Shown: positions 1 through 9,142 of the stretch, one piece after another
Layout of the letters: the number at the start of each line of letters is the position of its first letter
Numbering within the stretch: the first letter of the stretch is position 1
Assembly (NCBI GenBank): GCA_036493735.1
Contig: DASXPH010000131.1
Location: 1 to 64,000, forward strand
Length of the DNA stretch: 64,000 nucleotides
Source of the DNA: AG2 sp036493735
GTDB lineage: Bacteria; Gemmatimonadota; Gemmatimonadetes; Gemmatimonadales; Gemmatimonadaceae
Direction: 5' to 3'
Program-made: the position numbers and the translations under genes
The notes under the pieces: generated by a model
The model's database searches: none
What the model saw: only the letters and a program-made list of their open reading frames with translations
Told to the model about the DNA's origin: nothing

Positions 1-62
1 ACCAGATGGCTCGTCCGGATCTGGATCTTCCGGACCGCCTTCAGCTGCTCCCGCGTCAGCAT
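1..62 (-). CDS. DUF58 family protein, N-terminal fragment (runs off the left edge)
   Basis: Only the first 20 codons are in the window. The ATG lies 21 bases after the moxR stop on the same strand. The visible peptide begins MLTREQLKAVRKIQIRTSHL, which matches the usual start of DUF58 proteins (a helix with an RxIxIRTxxLV pattern before the conserved body). DUF58 genes commonly follow moxR, and the pair is thought to act in cell-envelope or metal-chelation functions through a von Willebrand-like fold. The identification rests on this short N-terminus plus context, so it is probable rather than proven. Confidence 0.7.
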   Translation of the reverse strand, partial: MLTREQLKAVRKIQIRTSHL

Positions 63-83
63 CGCGCGTGGAGTCGCGACGGC

Positions 84-1058
<975 letters not shown>

Positions 1059-1188
1059 GCGCGAGCTCCCTGTGCGTTGATGTCCGTACGTTCGACGACG
1101 GTCGTTACAAGTTTAGTACCGACTGCCCCTGCAATCTCTCCGGTCCTACCCCTGCCCGGCAGTCAGGTGCCGGAACGCAACGTCGCGT

Positions 1189-2025
1189 TCAGCGCGTGAT
1201 CTCGCGGATCTCGCGTACTTCGAGCGGTGTGAGTTGGCGCGTGCCGCCAGTGGGGAGAGACCCCAATGCCACCGGACCAAAGCGCACGCGCACGAGACGG
1301 TCGACCTCGAGGTCGAGTGCGTCACACAACCGTCTGATCTCGCGCGAGCGGCCTTCGGCAATGGTGATCTCGAATTCCCACTTTGCTCTGCCGAGCGGAC
1401 GGATTTCCACTGCTCGCGGCAACACGATTCCGTCCTCGAGCTCGACTCCCTGTCGTGCGCGAATCGCGGCGGCGCGGCCATCACCGTGAACGGTCGCGAC
1501 GTACACGCGCTCGATCTCGCGGCTGGGATGCGTCAGCCGATGCGCGGCGTCGCCGTCGGTTGTGAGGAGCAGCACACCTTCAGTGAGGTAGTCGAGGCGA
1601 CCGACGTAGGTGAGACCAGGCGTCTCCGGTACGATGTCGAACACGGTGCGACGCCCCTGTGGGTCGGAACGCGTCGTCATCACGCCGGCCGGCTTGTTCA
1701 GAACGAGCCATGTCGCCTGGGCAGCGGTCGGGATGGAGCCAATCCGCTTGCCGTCGACGGCGATGTGATCCTGATCGGGGCGGACGGTCTCTCCAATCTG
1801 TGCGACGTGATCGTTGACGGTAACACGTCCAACAGCGACAAGCTCCTCGGCATGTCGTCGTGAAGCGACGCCGGCGCGAGCCAGCGCGCGCTGTATGCGC
1901 ATCGACGTCGCGCGCGCGTTGGGCGCGCTCCCGCTCGCTGCGCTCGCAATCTTATTTGGAGTCGCGCGCGCGTCGCGCGCGCTCCCGCTCTTCTTCCTTC
2001 CCGGGCCCTTGGAGCGTCCAGTCAT
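1189..2025 (-). CDS. rluB: rRNA pseudouridine synthase (RluB/RsuA family)
   Basis: A 278-residue pseudouridine synthase that isomerises a uridine in rRNA. A basic, low-complexity N-terminal extension of about 40 residues precedes the S4 RNA-binding domain (about 42-105). The catalytic domain follows, with LNKPAGVMTT near 109 and the GRLDYLTEG motif at 142-150, whose Asp145 is the catalytic residue. The ATG directly abuts the stop of scpB, so the two are co-translated. The scpA-scpB-rluB order is common in bacteria. The extension is encoded by very GC-rich, repetitive DNA; a start at residue 42 would give a core-length enzyme, so the exact N-terminus is open. Confidence 0.93.
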   Translation of the reverse strand: MTGRSKGPGRKKSGSARDARATPNKIASAASGSAPNARATSMRIQRALARAGVASRRHAEELVAVGRVTVNDHVAQIGETVRPDQDHIAVDGKRIGSIPTAAQATWLVLNKPAGVMTTRSDPQGRRTVFDIVPETPGLTYVGRLDYLTEGVLLLTTDGDAAHRLTHPSREIERVYVATVHGDGRAAAIRARQGVELEDGIVLPRAVEIRPLGRAKWEFEITIAEGRSREIRRLCDALDLEVDRLVRVRFGPVALGSLPTGGTRQLTPLEVREIREITR

Positions 2026-2580
2026 TTATTCGGGAGGAACCGTGGCCGCAACAATTGGTCTGAGCGCGATCGCCAGCTCGTCGGCGCGGGGCAGTTCCTC
2101 GAGGTGGCGAAGCGCGAAGTGCTCGAGAAACACCGGCGTCGTACCGTACAGGAGCGGACGTCCCAGCCCTTCTCCGCGACCGACGACATCGATGAGACCG
2201 CGCTCGTGGAGCGACTTCAGCACGCCGCCAATGCCGACTCCACGGATCTCTTCGATCTCGGCGCGACTGATCGGCTGACGATAGGCGATGATCGCGAGCG
2301 TCTCGAGCGCGGCGGCCGAAAGTCGCTGCGGCCGCGATGCGAGCTGCGCGCGCTCGATGGCTTCGGTGTACTCGGGGCGCGTGAGGATCTGCCAGCCCCC
2401 GCCGATCTCCTGTAGCTCGACGCCATGGCCATCGACGTCGTAGTGCTCGCGCAGCTCGTCGATCGCGGAAGCGATCGCTGCCGGCGAGTCGTCGGGCGAT
2501 AGCGTCGCGAGTTCTTCGGTGGTGATGGGGCGCGAGCTCGCGAAGAGCGCGGCCTCAAGCAGCTTCGCTAGCGGCGTCAC
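2026..2580 (-). CDS. scpB: Segregation and condensation protein B
   Basis: A 184-residue ScpB, the winged-helix accessory subunit of the SMC-ScpA-ScpB condensin that compacts and segregates the chromosome. Two winged-helix domains are visible: the first ends near EIGGGWQILTRPEY, the second contains the hallmark ETLAIIAYRQPISRAEIEEI and RGVGIGGVLKSLHERGLI. Its start lies 26 bases inside the end of scpA, and its stop touches the rluB start, which points to translational coupling along the operon. The length is typical. Confidence 0.95.
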   Translation of the reverse strand: MTPLAKLLEAALFASSRPITTEELATLSPDDSPAAIASAIDELREHYDVDGHGVELQEIGGGWQILTRPEYTEAIERAQLASRPQRLSAAALETLAIIAYRQPISRAEIEEIRGVGIGGVLKSLHERGLIDVVGRGEGLGRPLLYGTTPVFLEHFALRHLEELPRADELAIALRPIVAATVPPE

Positions 2581-3319
2581 GGGCAGCGGGGGTGATCTCG
2601 ACGTTGCTGAAGGGGCGTGGTTGCTGTACGCGGAGCTCGCCGAGCTTGGCGAGCTCCAACAATCCCAGAAGCATCGACAGCACCTGCCAGGGCTCGCGCG
2701 CGTTGGCGATCATTTCGCTCAACAGCGCGCGGGCACGGATGGCAAGCACGGCGCGGATCGTCACGATGGCGCCCGGCACATCGAGCGCGCGTGGGATAAC
2801 GTCGTGCATGTCGGGACGCGACACCGCGCGCAGCACGCGATCGACAGCGGTGAGCAGCTCCACGAGCGAGAGCGCCAACGGTGCCTGCGGAGGCGCCGGC
2901 TGCGCGGGAAGATATGCGCGCGAAAAATGGCTGCGGCGCTCCTCGCCGCGCCGCTCGAGCAGGTCCACCACTTCGCGCATCTGTTGATACTCGAGCAGCC
3001 GACGCACGAGCTCCGCACGCGGATCCTCCCACTGCTCTTGCTGTCCCGCGGGCAACAAGAGCTGAATTTTTATTCGGAGGAGCCGCGCGGCCATTTCGAG
3101 GTACTCCGCTGCGTCGTTCAGCGCGAGCGTACGAATGCGCTCAACGAACTGCTCGGCGATGCGCGCAATGGGAATGTCGTAGATGTCGACCTGCTCCTCG
3201 CGAATGAGCGTGAGGAGAAGATCGAGCGGGCCGGAGAACTGTGGCAGCTCGACGGCGAACGAGCCGGAGACCGGCGCTTCGGTGGCGGCCGTGAAGGGCC
3301 GCGAGCTCACTGCATCCAT
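2555..3319 (-). CDS. scpA: Segregation and condensation protein A
   Basis: A kleisin subunit of 254 residues bridging SMC heads. The N-terminal motif FSGPLDLLLTLIREEQVDIY (about residues 25-44) and IPIARIAEQ are diagnostic. The middle holds LRIKIQLLLPAG, and the C-terminus is a winged helix. The reading frame stays open for another 117 codons upstream, but that part is antisense-like sequence inside the M50 gene. I chose the ATG at 3319 because it gives a normal N-terminus (MDAVSSRPFT) and overlaps the end of the protease gene by 13 bases. The 3' end overlaps scpB by 26 bases. Confidence 0.92.
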   Translation of the reverse strand: MDAVSSRPFTAATEAPVSGSFAVELPQFSGPLDLLLTLIREEQVDIYDIPIARIAEQFVERIRTLALNDAAEYLEMAARLLRIKIQLLLPAGQQEQWEDPRAELVRRLLEYQQMREVVDLLERRGEERRSHFSRAYLPAQPAPPQAPLALSLVELLTAVDRVLRAVSRPDMHDVIPRALDVPGAIVTIRAVLAIRARALLSEMIANAREPWQVLSMLLGLLELAKLGELRVQQPRPFSNVEITPAARDAASEAA

Positions 3320-3996
3320 CGGCCGGCGGACGGAAGGACGGATGGGCGAACGACCTCGAGGAGCGCGTTGCTGACGACATTCGCGGGGTGCAGCCACATG
3401 TTCAGCAACCCCGGCGCAAAGTAGAGGATCACGAAGAGAATCGCGATCCCGTAAAACCCAATGCGCTGGTAGGTCACCGCCCACGACCGTGGCAGGAAGT
3501 GTTTCAAGACTTGTGATCCGTCGAGGGGCGGGATCGGCAGCAGGTTGAACGCCAGCAGGAGCATGTTGATCCGGACGCCAGTGACCATCATCGCCTGCAG
3601 AATGCCCGCCGAGTCGGCGAGGGCGTCCGCACGACCGGCGAGTCCGAGCAACGCGATCACGGCCGTGCAAACGAGCGCAATGAGTAAATTTGTAACGACG
3701 CCCGCCAGCGAGACGATGATGTCACCGCGGCGGTAGTTGCGATAGTTGCGCGGATCCACCGGTACCGGCTTGGCGCCGCCGAGCACCACCTGTCCGCCGG
3801 ACGCGTAATACAAAAGGACGGGCAGCAGCAGCGTCATCCAGGGATCGATGTGCTTGATCGGATTCCACGTGAGGCGCCCAGCGGCCAGGGCTGTAGTGTC
3901 GCCCTGTTTCAGCGCGGCATACCCGTGTGCGTACTCGTGCGCGATGACCGAGAACAGCAACACCGGCACGAAGAGGAGTAAGTCCTGGAAACCCAA
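3307..3996 (-). CDS. Site-2 protease family (M50B) membrane zinc metalloprotease
   Basis: A 229-residue integral membrane protein of the compact M50 group. The zinc-binding HEYAH lies in the first membrane segment (about residues 20-24), and the second metal-ligand motif NLLPIPPLDGS is near 154-164. Four or more hydrophobic segments are seen. Members cleave substrates within the membrane, though the small stand-alone type often has no known substrate. It heads the protease-scpA-scpB-rluB operon, a frequent arrangement. About 180 bases upstream separate it from the divergent rpsT promoter region. Confidence 0.93.
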   Translation of the reverse strand: MGFQDLLLFVPVLLFSVIAHEYAHGYAALKQGDTTALAAGRLTWNPIKHIDPWMTLLLPVLLYYASGGQVVLGGAKPVPVDPRNYRNYRRGDIIVSLAGVVTNLLIALVCTAVIALLGLAGRADALADSAGILQAMMVTGVRINMLLLAFNLLPIPPLDGSQVLKHFLPRSWAVTYQRIGFYGIAILFVILYFAPGLLNMWLHPANVVSNALLEVVRPSVLPSAGRWMQ

Positions 3997-4108
3997 CGTC
4001 AGCTTCTGGCGTTCGAGGAGGTCGCGATGGGGAGTGCGCGGGGCGGGTCGGCACGAAAGGTAGGCGCTCTGCGGAGCCCTGTCAAAGCACTCAAAGTGGT
4101 GTCACGCC

Positions 4109-4137
4109 TTGACATCGGCCACATAGCCGGGTAGACT
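4109..4137 (+). promoter_or_regulatory. Sigma-70-type promoter of rpsT
   Basis: TTGACA (4109-4114) is followed by a 17-base spacer and TAGACT (4132-4137). The -35 box is perfect and the -10 box matches four of six positions. It lies 57 bases before the GTG start of rpsT and in its orientation. The call is by eye. Confidence 0.7.
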
Positions 4138-4194
4138 CCGGGCTCCGCGCGCCAATCCCGCGCGCGAGTCCTGTACATGACTTTCGAGGTTTCC

Positions 4195-4428
4195 GTGCCC
4201 AATATCGCGTCCGCCAAGAAGAACATGCGAAAAACCCGCACTGCCACGGTGCGGAACCGCGCGCAGCGCTCAGCCCTGCGGACGGCTCTGAAGAAGGCCA
4301 GAGCGCCTGGAGCGAGCGCCGAAGTGAAGCTTCAGGCGGTGGCGCTGCTCGACCGCGCGGCTCGAAAGGGACTGATCCATCGCAACGCCGCGGCGCGTCA
4401 GAAGAGCAGGATGGCAAAGAGCGCGTAG
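4195..4428 (+). CDS. rpsT: Small ribosomal subunit protein bS20
   Basis: A primary 16S rRNA-binding protein of the 30S subunit. The family begins with Met-Pro-Asn-Ile-x-Ser-Ala-x-Lys-Lys; here the GTG at 4195 reads (M)PNIASAKKNMRKT, with GAGGT at 4186-4190 as ribosome binding site. An in-frame ATG six codons upstream would add residues absent from the family, so I reject it. The resulting 77 residues are very basic and slightly short but normal. A strong promoter lies upstream, and a heptad palindrome starts at the stop codon. Confidence 0.95.
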   Translation: MPNIASAKKNMRKTRTATVRNRAQRSALRTALKKARAPGASAEVKLQAVALLDRAARKGLIHRNAAARQKSRMAKSA

Positions 4429-4577
4429 CGGGTTTGCGGGTAGAGGGTTGCGGGTAGAGAGGGTTGCGGGTTGGAAAATCGGAGAGGCCGAGGGCGTTGC
4501 CGTCGGCCTCTCCGATTTCCAACCCTCTGCCCGCAACCCTCTACCCTCTTACCCGCCACCCTCTACCCGCTTTCCCA
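4429..4577. repeat. Heptad-repeat palindrome between rpsT and the convergent zinc-ribbon gene
   Basis: The left half is made of 7-base units GGGTTGC/GGGTAGA and the right half of their complements (GCAACCC/TCTACCC). They flank a 20-bp inner stem: 4471-4491 pairs with 4503-4522 with one bulged A, leaving an 11-base loop. The array starts at the rpsT TAG and ends 10 bases before the convergent stop. There is no T-tract, so it is not a textbook terminator, but it could end transcription from both sides. Confidence 0.85.
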
Positions 4578-4587
4578 TCTCGACTGT

Positions 4588-5616
4588 TCACATCGAGACC
4601 AGTTCAGCTCCACAGCGCTCGCAGTACCACTCGGTTGGGTAGTTCATCGTCCCGCACTCCTGGCACTTGAGCGTCTTGTGCCGCTCGGGGCCGCCTTGCG
4701 GCTTGAGCACAATCGGGTTGCTCTCGGTGACGTTCGCGGCGAGCGGGTTGTCCTTGTTGCCAGGCTTCGGCGTTCCAACCCCTTTGAGAAGCGAGTCGGC
4801 GTCGCCATCCTCGCGAAGATTCGACTTCGCACGCTCGTTCACCCGGTTCAACAGGGTTTGCGCAAGATCGGGCGCGCCTTCCGTCTCGAGCTCGATGGTA
4901 TTCGGCGCGGGAGGCTTGCCGCCGTTGTTGTTAGGCGGCGCGTGTCCGCCGCCCACGACCGAATTCAGGAACTCGAGCTCGTTCATGTTCGTGCCGTCGT
5001 TTGGCGGCATGGCAGCACTGCCTGAATTGTCGTTGGTCAGCAATCCCTCGATGCCGACCGGTCTCGAGACGCGCGGTGACGAGGTGGATGGTACCGCTGG
5101 CACGCGCGGCGATGATGTCGACGTCACCGACGGCAAGCGCGGCGATGAAGTCGAGGAGGGCGTCGGAGCGGCGCCATTCGATTGTCCGGTCACCATCGCG
5201 AGAATCTCGCGCGCCTGCGCGAGCGCACCGCGCGCTTGCGCCTGCGCTTCCGTGAGACGCGCGATTCCGTCGTCACACTCCCGAGCCTTGGCGTTCCACT
5301 CGGGCACGCTCAGCTCACCCACCTGCATGCGCAGCTCCGACTCGGCGCGCACGTCCTTAAAGCGCTGCGCTTCGGCCTCGAATTGCGCGAGGCGCTTGCT
5401 CAGTTGATCCACGTGGGCCTTGAGCGCGGTACTCCGGGCGATGAGTTGTTCAGTGATCGTCTTGAGCCGCGTCGAGTAGTCACCGCGAACGCGCTGATAG
5501 ACGTGATCGGGCGTGCTCGCTTTGCGCGCCTCCAGCGTGGCGAGCCAAGCCTCGATGCGCTGGCGCTCGAGGATGAGGGCCGAAACGTTCTCGAGTCCTT
5601 GCGGCGTTTCCTTCAT
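4588..5616 (-). CDS. Coiled-coil protein with C-terminal zinc ribbon, function unknown
   Basis: A 342-residue protein without signal peptide or membrane segment. Residues 10-150 are a long charged alpha-helical coiled coil. The middle (about 155-190) is a Ser/Thr/Pro linker with three near copies of TSSPRxPxV, then low-complexity Asn/Gly/Pro sequence. The C-terminus carries CQECGTMNYPTEWYCERCG, a C-x2-C-x13-C-x2-C zinc ribbon. Its ATG overlaps the stop of the class II aldolase gene (ATGA), so it closes the pyr-aldolase operon. I do not recognise a named family; a scaffold or nucleic-acid contact role is only a guess from the ribbon. Confidence 0.85.
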   Translation of the reverse strand: MKETPQGLENVSALILERQRIEAWLATLEARKASTPDHVYQRVRGDYSTRLKTITEQLIARSTALKAHVDQLSKRLAQFEAEAQRFKDVRAESELRMQVGELSVPEWNAKARECDDGIARLTEAQAQARGALAQAREILAMVTGQSNGAAPTPSSTSSPRLPSVTSTSSPRVPAVPSTSSPRVSRPVGIEGLLTNDNSGSAAMPPNDGTNMNELEFLNSVVGGGHAPPNNNGGKPPAPNTIELETEGAPDLAQTLLNRVNERAKSNLREDGDADSLLKGVGTPKPGNKDNPLAANVTESNPIVLKPQGGPERHKTLKCQECGTMNYPTEWYCERCGAELVSM

Positions 5617-6293
5617 GCCCGATCCGAGGAGCGCGTCGGCGCGCCGCTCTCGTGGGGAGGCGAGCCCCGTCGCCGCAGCTGAAGCAGGAGATCGCGCTCA
5701 TCGTCGGTCAGCATCGAGATGTGACCAAGCGCTCTCGCCGAAAAAAGAATCCGCGCCGCGTGCTCCAAACTCTCCATGCGCTGGTGCGCGATGGAGAGCG
5801 TCGAGCCATACGCAGTAGCGCCGTGGTTCGCCATCAGAAATGCGTCGTGATGCGGAAGAAATGGTTCGATCGCGGCGGCGAGCGCTGGGCTGCCTGGAGT
5901 CGCGTAGGGAACCAGCGGCACGCCACCAATCAGTACGAGAATTTCGGGAAGTACCGGCGCCATGAGATCCTCCCCCGCTACGGCAAATGCCGTTGCGAAC
6001 GGCGGATGCGCATGGACCACTGCCCCGACGTCCGGTCGGAGGCGATAGATGCGCAGATGCATCCCTAACTCGGACGACGCCCTTCCGGAGCCCGCAACGG
6101 GCTTTCCGTCAGGGTTTACGATGACCAGATCGGATTCGGAGACGTCGATTTTCGAGGCGCCCGACGGCGTCACCAGGATGTTTCCGTCCTCGAGGCGGGC
6201 GGACACATTGCCCTCCCCACCCGCAATCAGCCCCCGCTCGTAGAGACGGCGACAGACGCGGACGATGTCGTTGCGCAACGCCAGCTCGACCAC
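5613..6293 (-). CDS. Class II aldolase/adducin family protein (FucA-like)
   Basis: A 226-residue class II aldolase of the L-fuculose-phosphate aldolase/AraD fold, a zinc-dependent cytoplasmic enzyme that splits or epimerises sugar phosphates. Visible signatures are GGEGNVSAR near the N-terminus, LVTPSGASK, the zinc ligands in HAHPP and NHGAT, and a catalytic-acid region around SELGMHLRIY. Substrate cannot be read from the sequence. It lies 6 bases after pyrC and overlaps the next gene by 4 bases, so it is co-transcribed with pyrimidine genes although no pathway link is obvious. Confidence 0.88.
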   Translation of the reverse strand: MVELALRNDIVRVCRRLYERGLIAGGEGNVSARLEDGNILVTPSGASKIDVSESDLVIVNPDGKPVAGSGRASSELGMHLRIYRLRPDVGAVVHAHPPFATAFAVAGEDLMAPVLPEILVLIGGVPLVPYATPGSPALAAAIEPFLPHHDAFLMANHGATAYGSTLSIAHQRMESLEHAARILFSARALGHISMLTDDERDLLLQLRRRGSPPHESGAPTRSSDRA

Positions 6294-6299
6294 AGGCGC

Positions 6300-7595
6300 T
6301 CAACCGTTAGTGCTATAAATCGCGCGGCCGTCGACGATGGTCCTGTGAACGCGGCCGCGGAGTCGCTGACCTGCGTACGGCGTATTCCGGCCCTTGGATC
6401 GGAACCGCGCCGGATCCACGGTCCATTCGGCGTCCGGATCGAAGATCGTGACATCCGCCACACTGCCACGCCGTAAGTTGCCGCCCGGCAGATGAAAGAT
6501 GCGCGCCGGGGCACACGACATCTTGTCGACCAATGTCGCGACGTCGATGATGTCGCGGGCCACGAGCCAGGTGATGTTCACCGCCAAGGCCGTCTCCAGA
6601 CCGACAATGCCGTTGGGTGCATCGGCGAACTCGCGCTCCTTCTCGTCGTAGTGATGGGGCGCGTGATCGGTGGCAATGACGTCGATCGTGCCATCGCGCA
6701 CTGCCTTCTGCAGCGCCTCCACATCGGCGGCAGTGCGGAGTGGCGGGTTCATCTTCGCGTTGGTGTTGTAGCCCTCGACGGCGTCCTCCGTGAGCGAGAG
6801 ATGATGCGGGCAGACCTCGGCCGTCACGCTGATGCCGCGCTCCTTGCCCCACTGGATCAACTCCACCGAGCCGCGCGTGCTCATGTGGCAGAGGTGGATG
6901 TGACCGCCGGTGCGGCGCGCGAGGAGGATGTCGCGAATCGCCATGATCTCCTCCGCCTCGCTAGGCACCCCCTTGAGGCCGAGGCGTGCGCTGACGATGC
7001 CCTCGTTCATCGCGCCGCCGTTGGCGAGCGTCGGCTCCTCGCAGTGGTCGGCGACGGGAATGCCGAACGTGCGGGCGTATTCCAGCGCGGTGCGCATGAG
7101 GTGCGCGCTCGCGACGGGCTTGCCGTCATCGCTCACCGCCACGGCCCCCGCGCCAACCATCTCGCCGAATTCGGCGAGCGCCTCGCCGCGCTGGCCGAGG
7201 GAGATCGCTCCAATCGGATATACGCGAGCAGCCTGGGCACGCGCCGCCTGACGAATGATGAAGCCAACCGCGGCCTGGTTGTCCGTCACGGGATCGGTGT
7301 TGGGCATGGCGCAGACGGCGGTGAACCCGCCCGCGGCAGCGGCACACGCGCCCGTGACGATCGTCTCGACATCTTCACGTCCCGGCTCGCGGAGATGGCA
7401 GTGCACATCGATGAAGCCCGGCGCCACGACGAGACCCGCGCAGTCCACGATCTCGACATCGTCGCGCGCGCCGACATCGATCCTTCCACCTAACGACTCG
7501 ACCTTGCCGCCAAGGAGCAGAACGTCCCCGGCCTCATCCAGCTTCTGGGAGGGATCGAGGATGCGGCCTCCTTGCAGGAGCATGCCGGATTTCAT
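6300..7595 (-). CDS. pyrC: Dihydroorotase
   Basis: A 431-residue multifunctional-type (class I) dihydroorotase that closes N-carbamoyl-aspartate to dihydroorotate in pyrimidine synthesis. The metal-binding DVHCHLREPG is at about 63-72. AMPNTDPVTD, VADHCEEP, HLCHMSTRGS and the catalytic ATDHAPHHYDEKE follow in the expected order. Its ATG overlaps the pyrB stop by four bases, and pyrB overlaps pyrR the same way, so the three are translationally coupled. Class I dihydroorotases often associate with aspartate carbamoyltransferase, which fits the coupling. Confidence 0.96.
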   Translation of the reverse strand: MKSGMLLQGGRILDPSQKLDEAGDVLLLGGKVESLGGRIDVGARDDVEIVDCAGLVVAPGFIDVHCHLREPGREDVETIVTGACAAAAGGFTAVCAMPNTDPVTDNQAAVGFIIRQAARAQAARVYPIGAISLGQRGEALAEFGEMVGAGAVAVSDDGKPVASAHLMRTALEYARTFGIPVADHCEEPTLANGGAMNEGIVSARLGLKGVPSEAEEIMAIRDILLARRTGGHIHLCHMSTRGSVELIQWGKERGISVTAEVCPHHLSLTEDAVEGYNTNAKMNPPLRTAADVEALQKAVRDGTIDVIATDHAPHHYDEKEREFADAPNGIVGLETALAVNITWLVARDIIDVATLVDKMSCAPARIFHLPGGNLRRGSVADVTIFDPDAEWTVDPARFRSKGRNTPYAGQRLRGRVHRTIVDGRAIYSTNG

Positions 7596-8566
7596 CGACT
7601 GCCTCCGCCCTTGGCAACTTCCGCCAGCTCCGGCTTTCCACCAGACAGGAGATAGAGCACGGCCATGCGTATCGCGACGCCGTTGGTCACCTGATCCAGA
7701 ATCACGCTGAACGGACCGTCGGCAACATCGGAGTCGATCTCCACTCCGCGATTCATCGGTCCCGGATGAAGGATGAGCAGGTCGCGCGGCGCGCGCTCGA
7801 GCCGCTCGCTCGAGACACCGAAGACCCGATTGTATTCACGCAGCGATGGGATATAGCCGCCCTGCATCCGCTCGAGCTGGAGACGCAAGATGTTCAACGC
7901 ATCGGCCCAGGCGATCGCGTCGTCGATGCGGTCGAAGACCTCCACCTCGAACTCGTCGATCGCGTTAGGCAGAAGGGAGCGCGGTCCGCACACCGCTACC
8001 TCGGCGCCGACTTTCTTCAGCCCCCAGATGTTCGATCGCGCGACGCGGGAGTGCAGCACGTCGCCGACGATGCAGACCTTGAGTCCATCGAGCCGCTTGA
8101 AGTGGTCGCGCAACGTGAGAAGATCCAGCAGCGCCTGCGTCGGATGCTCGTGCGTGCCGTCTCCGGCGTTGATGACGTTCGACTCGATGCGATCGGCGAG
8201 GAATTGCGCGGCACCGGATGCGCCATGGCGAATCACGACCATGTCGATGCGCATCGCCTCGAGATTGCGCGCCGTATCGACCAGCGTCTCGCCCTTCTGC
8301 ACACTCGAGCCGCTCGAGGTGACATTCACCGTGTCCGCGGAGAGCCGCTTTTCAGCAAACTCGAAAGACACCCGCGTTCGCGTGGACGCTTCGAAGAAAA
8401 GATTGACGATCGTCGCGCCGCGCAGCGTCGGCACCTTCTTGATGACACGCTCGCTGATCTCCTTGAACGGCTCGGCCGTATCGAGAATGAGCGTGATTTG
8501 CTCGGCCGTGAGCGGCTCGAGTCCGAGGAGGTCCTTCCCGAGCGGTGCGGCGGCCGAGCCGCTCAC
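7592..8566 (-). CDS. pyrB: Aspartate carbamoyltransferase catalytic subunit
   Basis: A 324-residue catalytic subunit that joins carbamoyl phosphate and aspartate. The carbamoyl-phosphate loop STRTRVSFE is near 59-67. The SSVQKGET loop, GDGTHEHPTQALLDL and HPGPMNRGVEI follow. No regulatory subunit gene (pyrI) is near, as expected for organisms that use the class I dihydroorotase complex. The gene sits between pyrR and pyrC with 4-base overlaps on both sides. Control of the unit by PyrR is likely but no attenuator is visible. Confidence 0.96.
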   Translation of the reverse strand: MSGSAAAPLGKDLLGLEPLTAEQITLILDTAEPFKEISERVIKKVPTLRGATIVNLFFEASTRTRVSFEFAEKRLSADTVNVTSSGSSVQKGETLVDTARNLEAMRIDMVVIRHGASGAAQFLADRIESNVINAGDGTHEHPTQALLDLLTLRDHFKRLDGLKVCIVGDVLHSRVARSNIWGLKKVGAEVAVCGPRSLLPNAIDEFEVEVFDRIDDAIAWADALNILRLQLERMQGGYIPSLREYNRVFGVSSERLERAPRDLLILHPGPMNRGVEIDSDVADGPFSVILDQVTNGVAIRMAVLYLLSGGKPELAEVAKGGGSR

Positions 8567-9114
8567 GCCGTCTCCTCACGTTCGCTGAGAACGACCGCAT
8601 CCCGCTGATCGAGCTCCTGAACGAGCACGTCGACGCGCTGGCCGGAAGCGCACTCGACGCGCTTTCCGACGATGTCCGGCTGGATGGGCAGCTCCCTGCC
8701 GCCACGATCGATGAGCACCGCCAACGCGATTCGCTTCGGCCGTCCAAAGTCAGCCAGCTCGTCGAGTGCGGCGCGGACGGTACGGCCCGTGTACAACACG
8801 TCGTCGACGATCACGACCGCTCGTCCGTCCACATCGGCGGGAATGTTCGTCGGGCCAACGACCGGACGTGGCCCGACCGTCTGGAGGTCGTCGCGATAGA
8901 GGGTGATGTCGAGCGCGCCAAGTGGGACCTTCGCGTGTTCGCGCTCGCTGATGCTCGATACGATTCGCGCCGCGAGCTGAACTCCGCGGCGCTGAATTCC
9001 GACGATAATGAGGTCGTCCGTCCCCGCATTCAGCTCGACGATCTCGTCGGCCATGCGGCGCAGTGTCCGGTCGACCGCGCGCGCATCGAGAACGGTGGAT
9101 TGTTTGGCAGGCAT
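8563..9114 (-). CDS. pyrR: Pyrimidine operon regulator / uracil phosphoribosyltransferase PyrR
   Basis: A 183-residue PRTase-fold protein. The PRPP-binding motif VVIVDDVLYTGRTVRAALD is diagnostic, and GIQRRGVQLA, RPVVGPTNIP and the C-terminal VGKRVECA pattern also match PyrR. In Firmicutes PyrR binds pyr mRNA to cause attenuation and has minor uracil phosphoribosyltransferase activity. The frame is open upstream, but the ATG at 9114 gives the normal N-terminus. I see no PyrR anti-antiterminator leader in the 28 bases before the start. The 3' end overlaps pyrB by four bases. Confidence 0.94.
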   Translation of the reverse strand: MPAKQSTVLDARAVDRTLRRMADEIVELNAGTDDLIIVGIQRRGVQLAARIVSSISEREHAKVPLGALDITLYRDDLQTVGPRPVVGPTNIPADVDGRAVVIVDDVLYTGRTVRAALDELADFGRPKRIALAVLIDRGGRELPIQPDIVGKRVECASGQRVDVLVQELDQRDAVVLSEREETA

Positions 9115-9142
9115 GAGGGCGGAATATGCCCAGGCCCGGTGG

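Noticed and set aside
3320..3670. 117-codon N-terminal extension of scpA
   Set aside because: It overlaps the M50 protease gene in another frame and has no homology-like pattern; the ATG at 3319 gives the normal ScpA start.
4429..4577. Classical intrinsic terminator after rpsT
   Set aside because: The hairpin is strong but lacks a T-tract on either strand, so I list it as a heptad palindrome with a possible terminator role.
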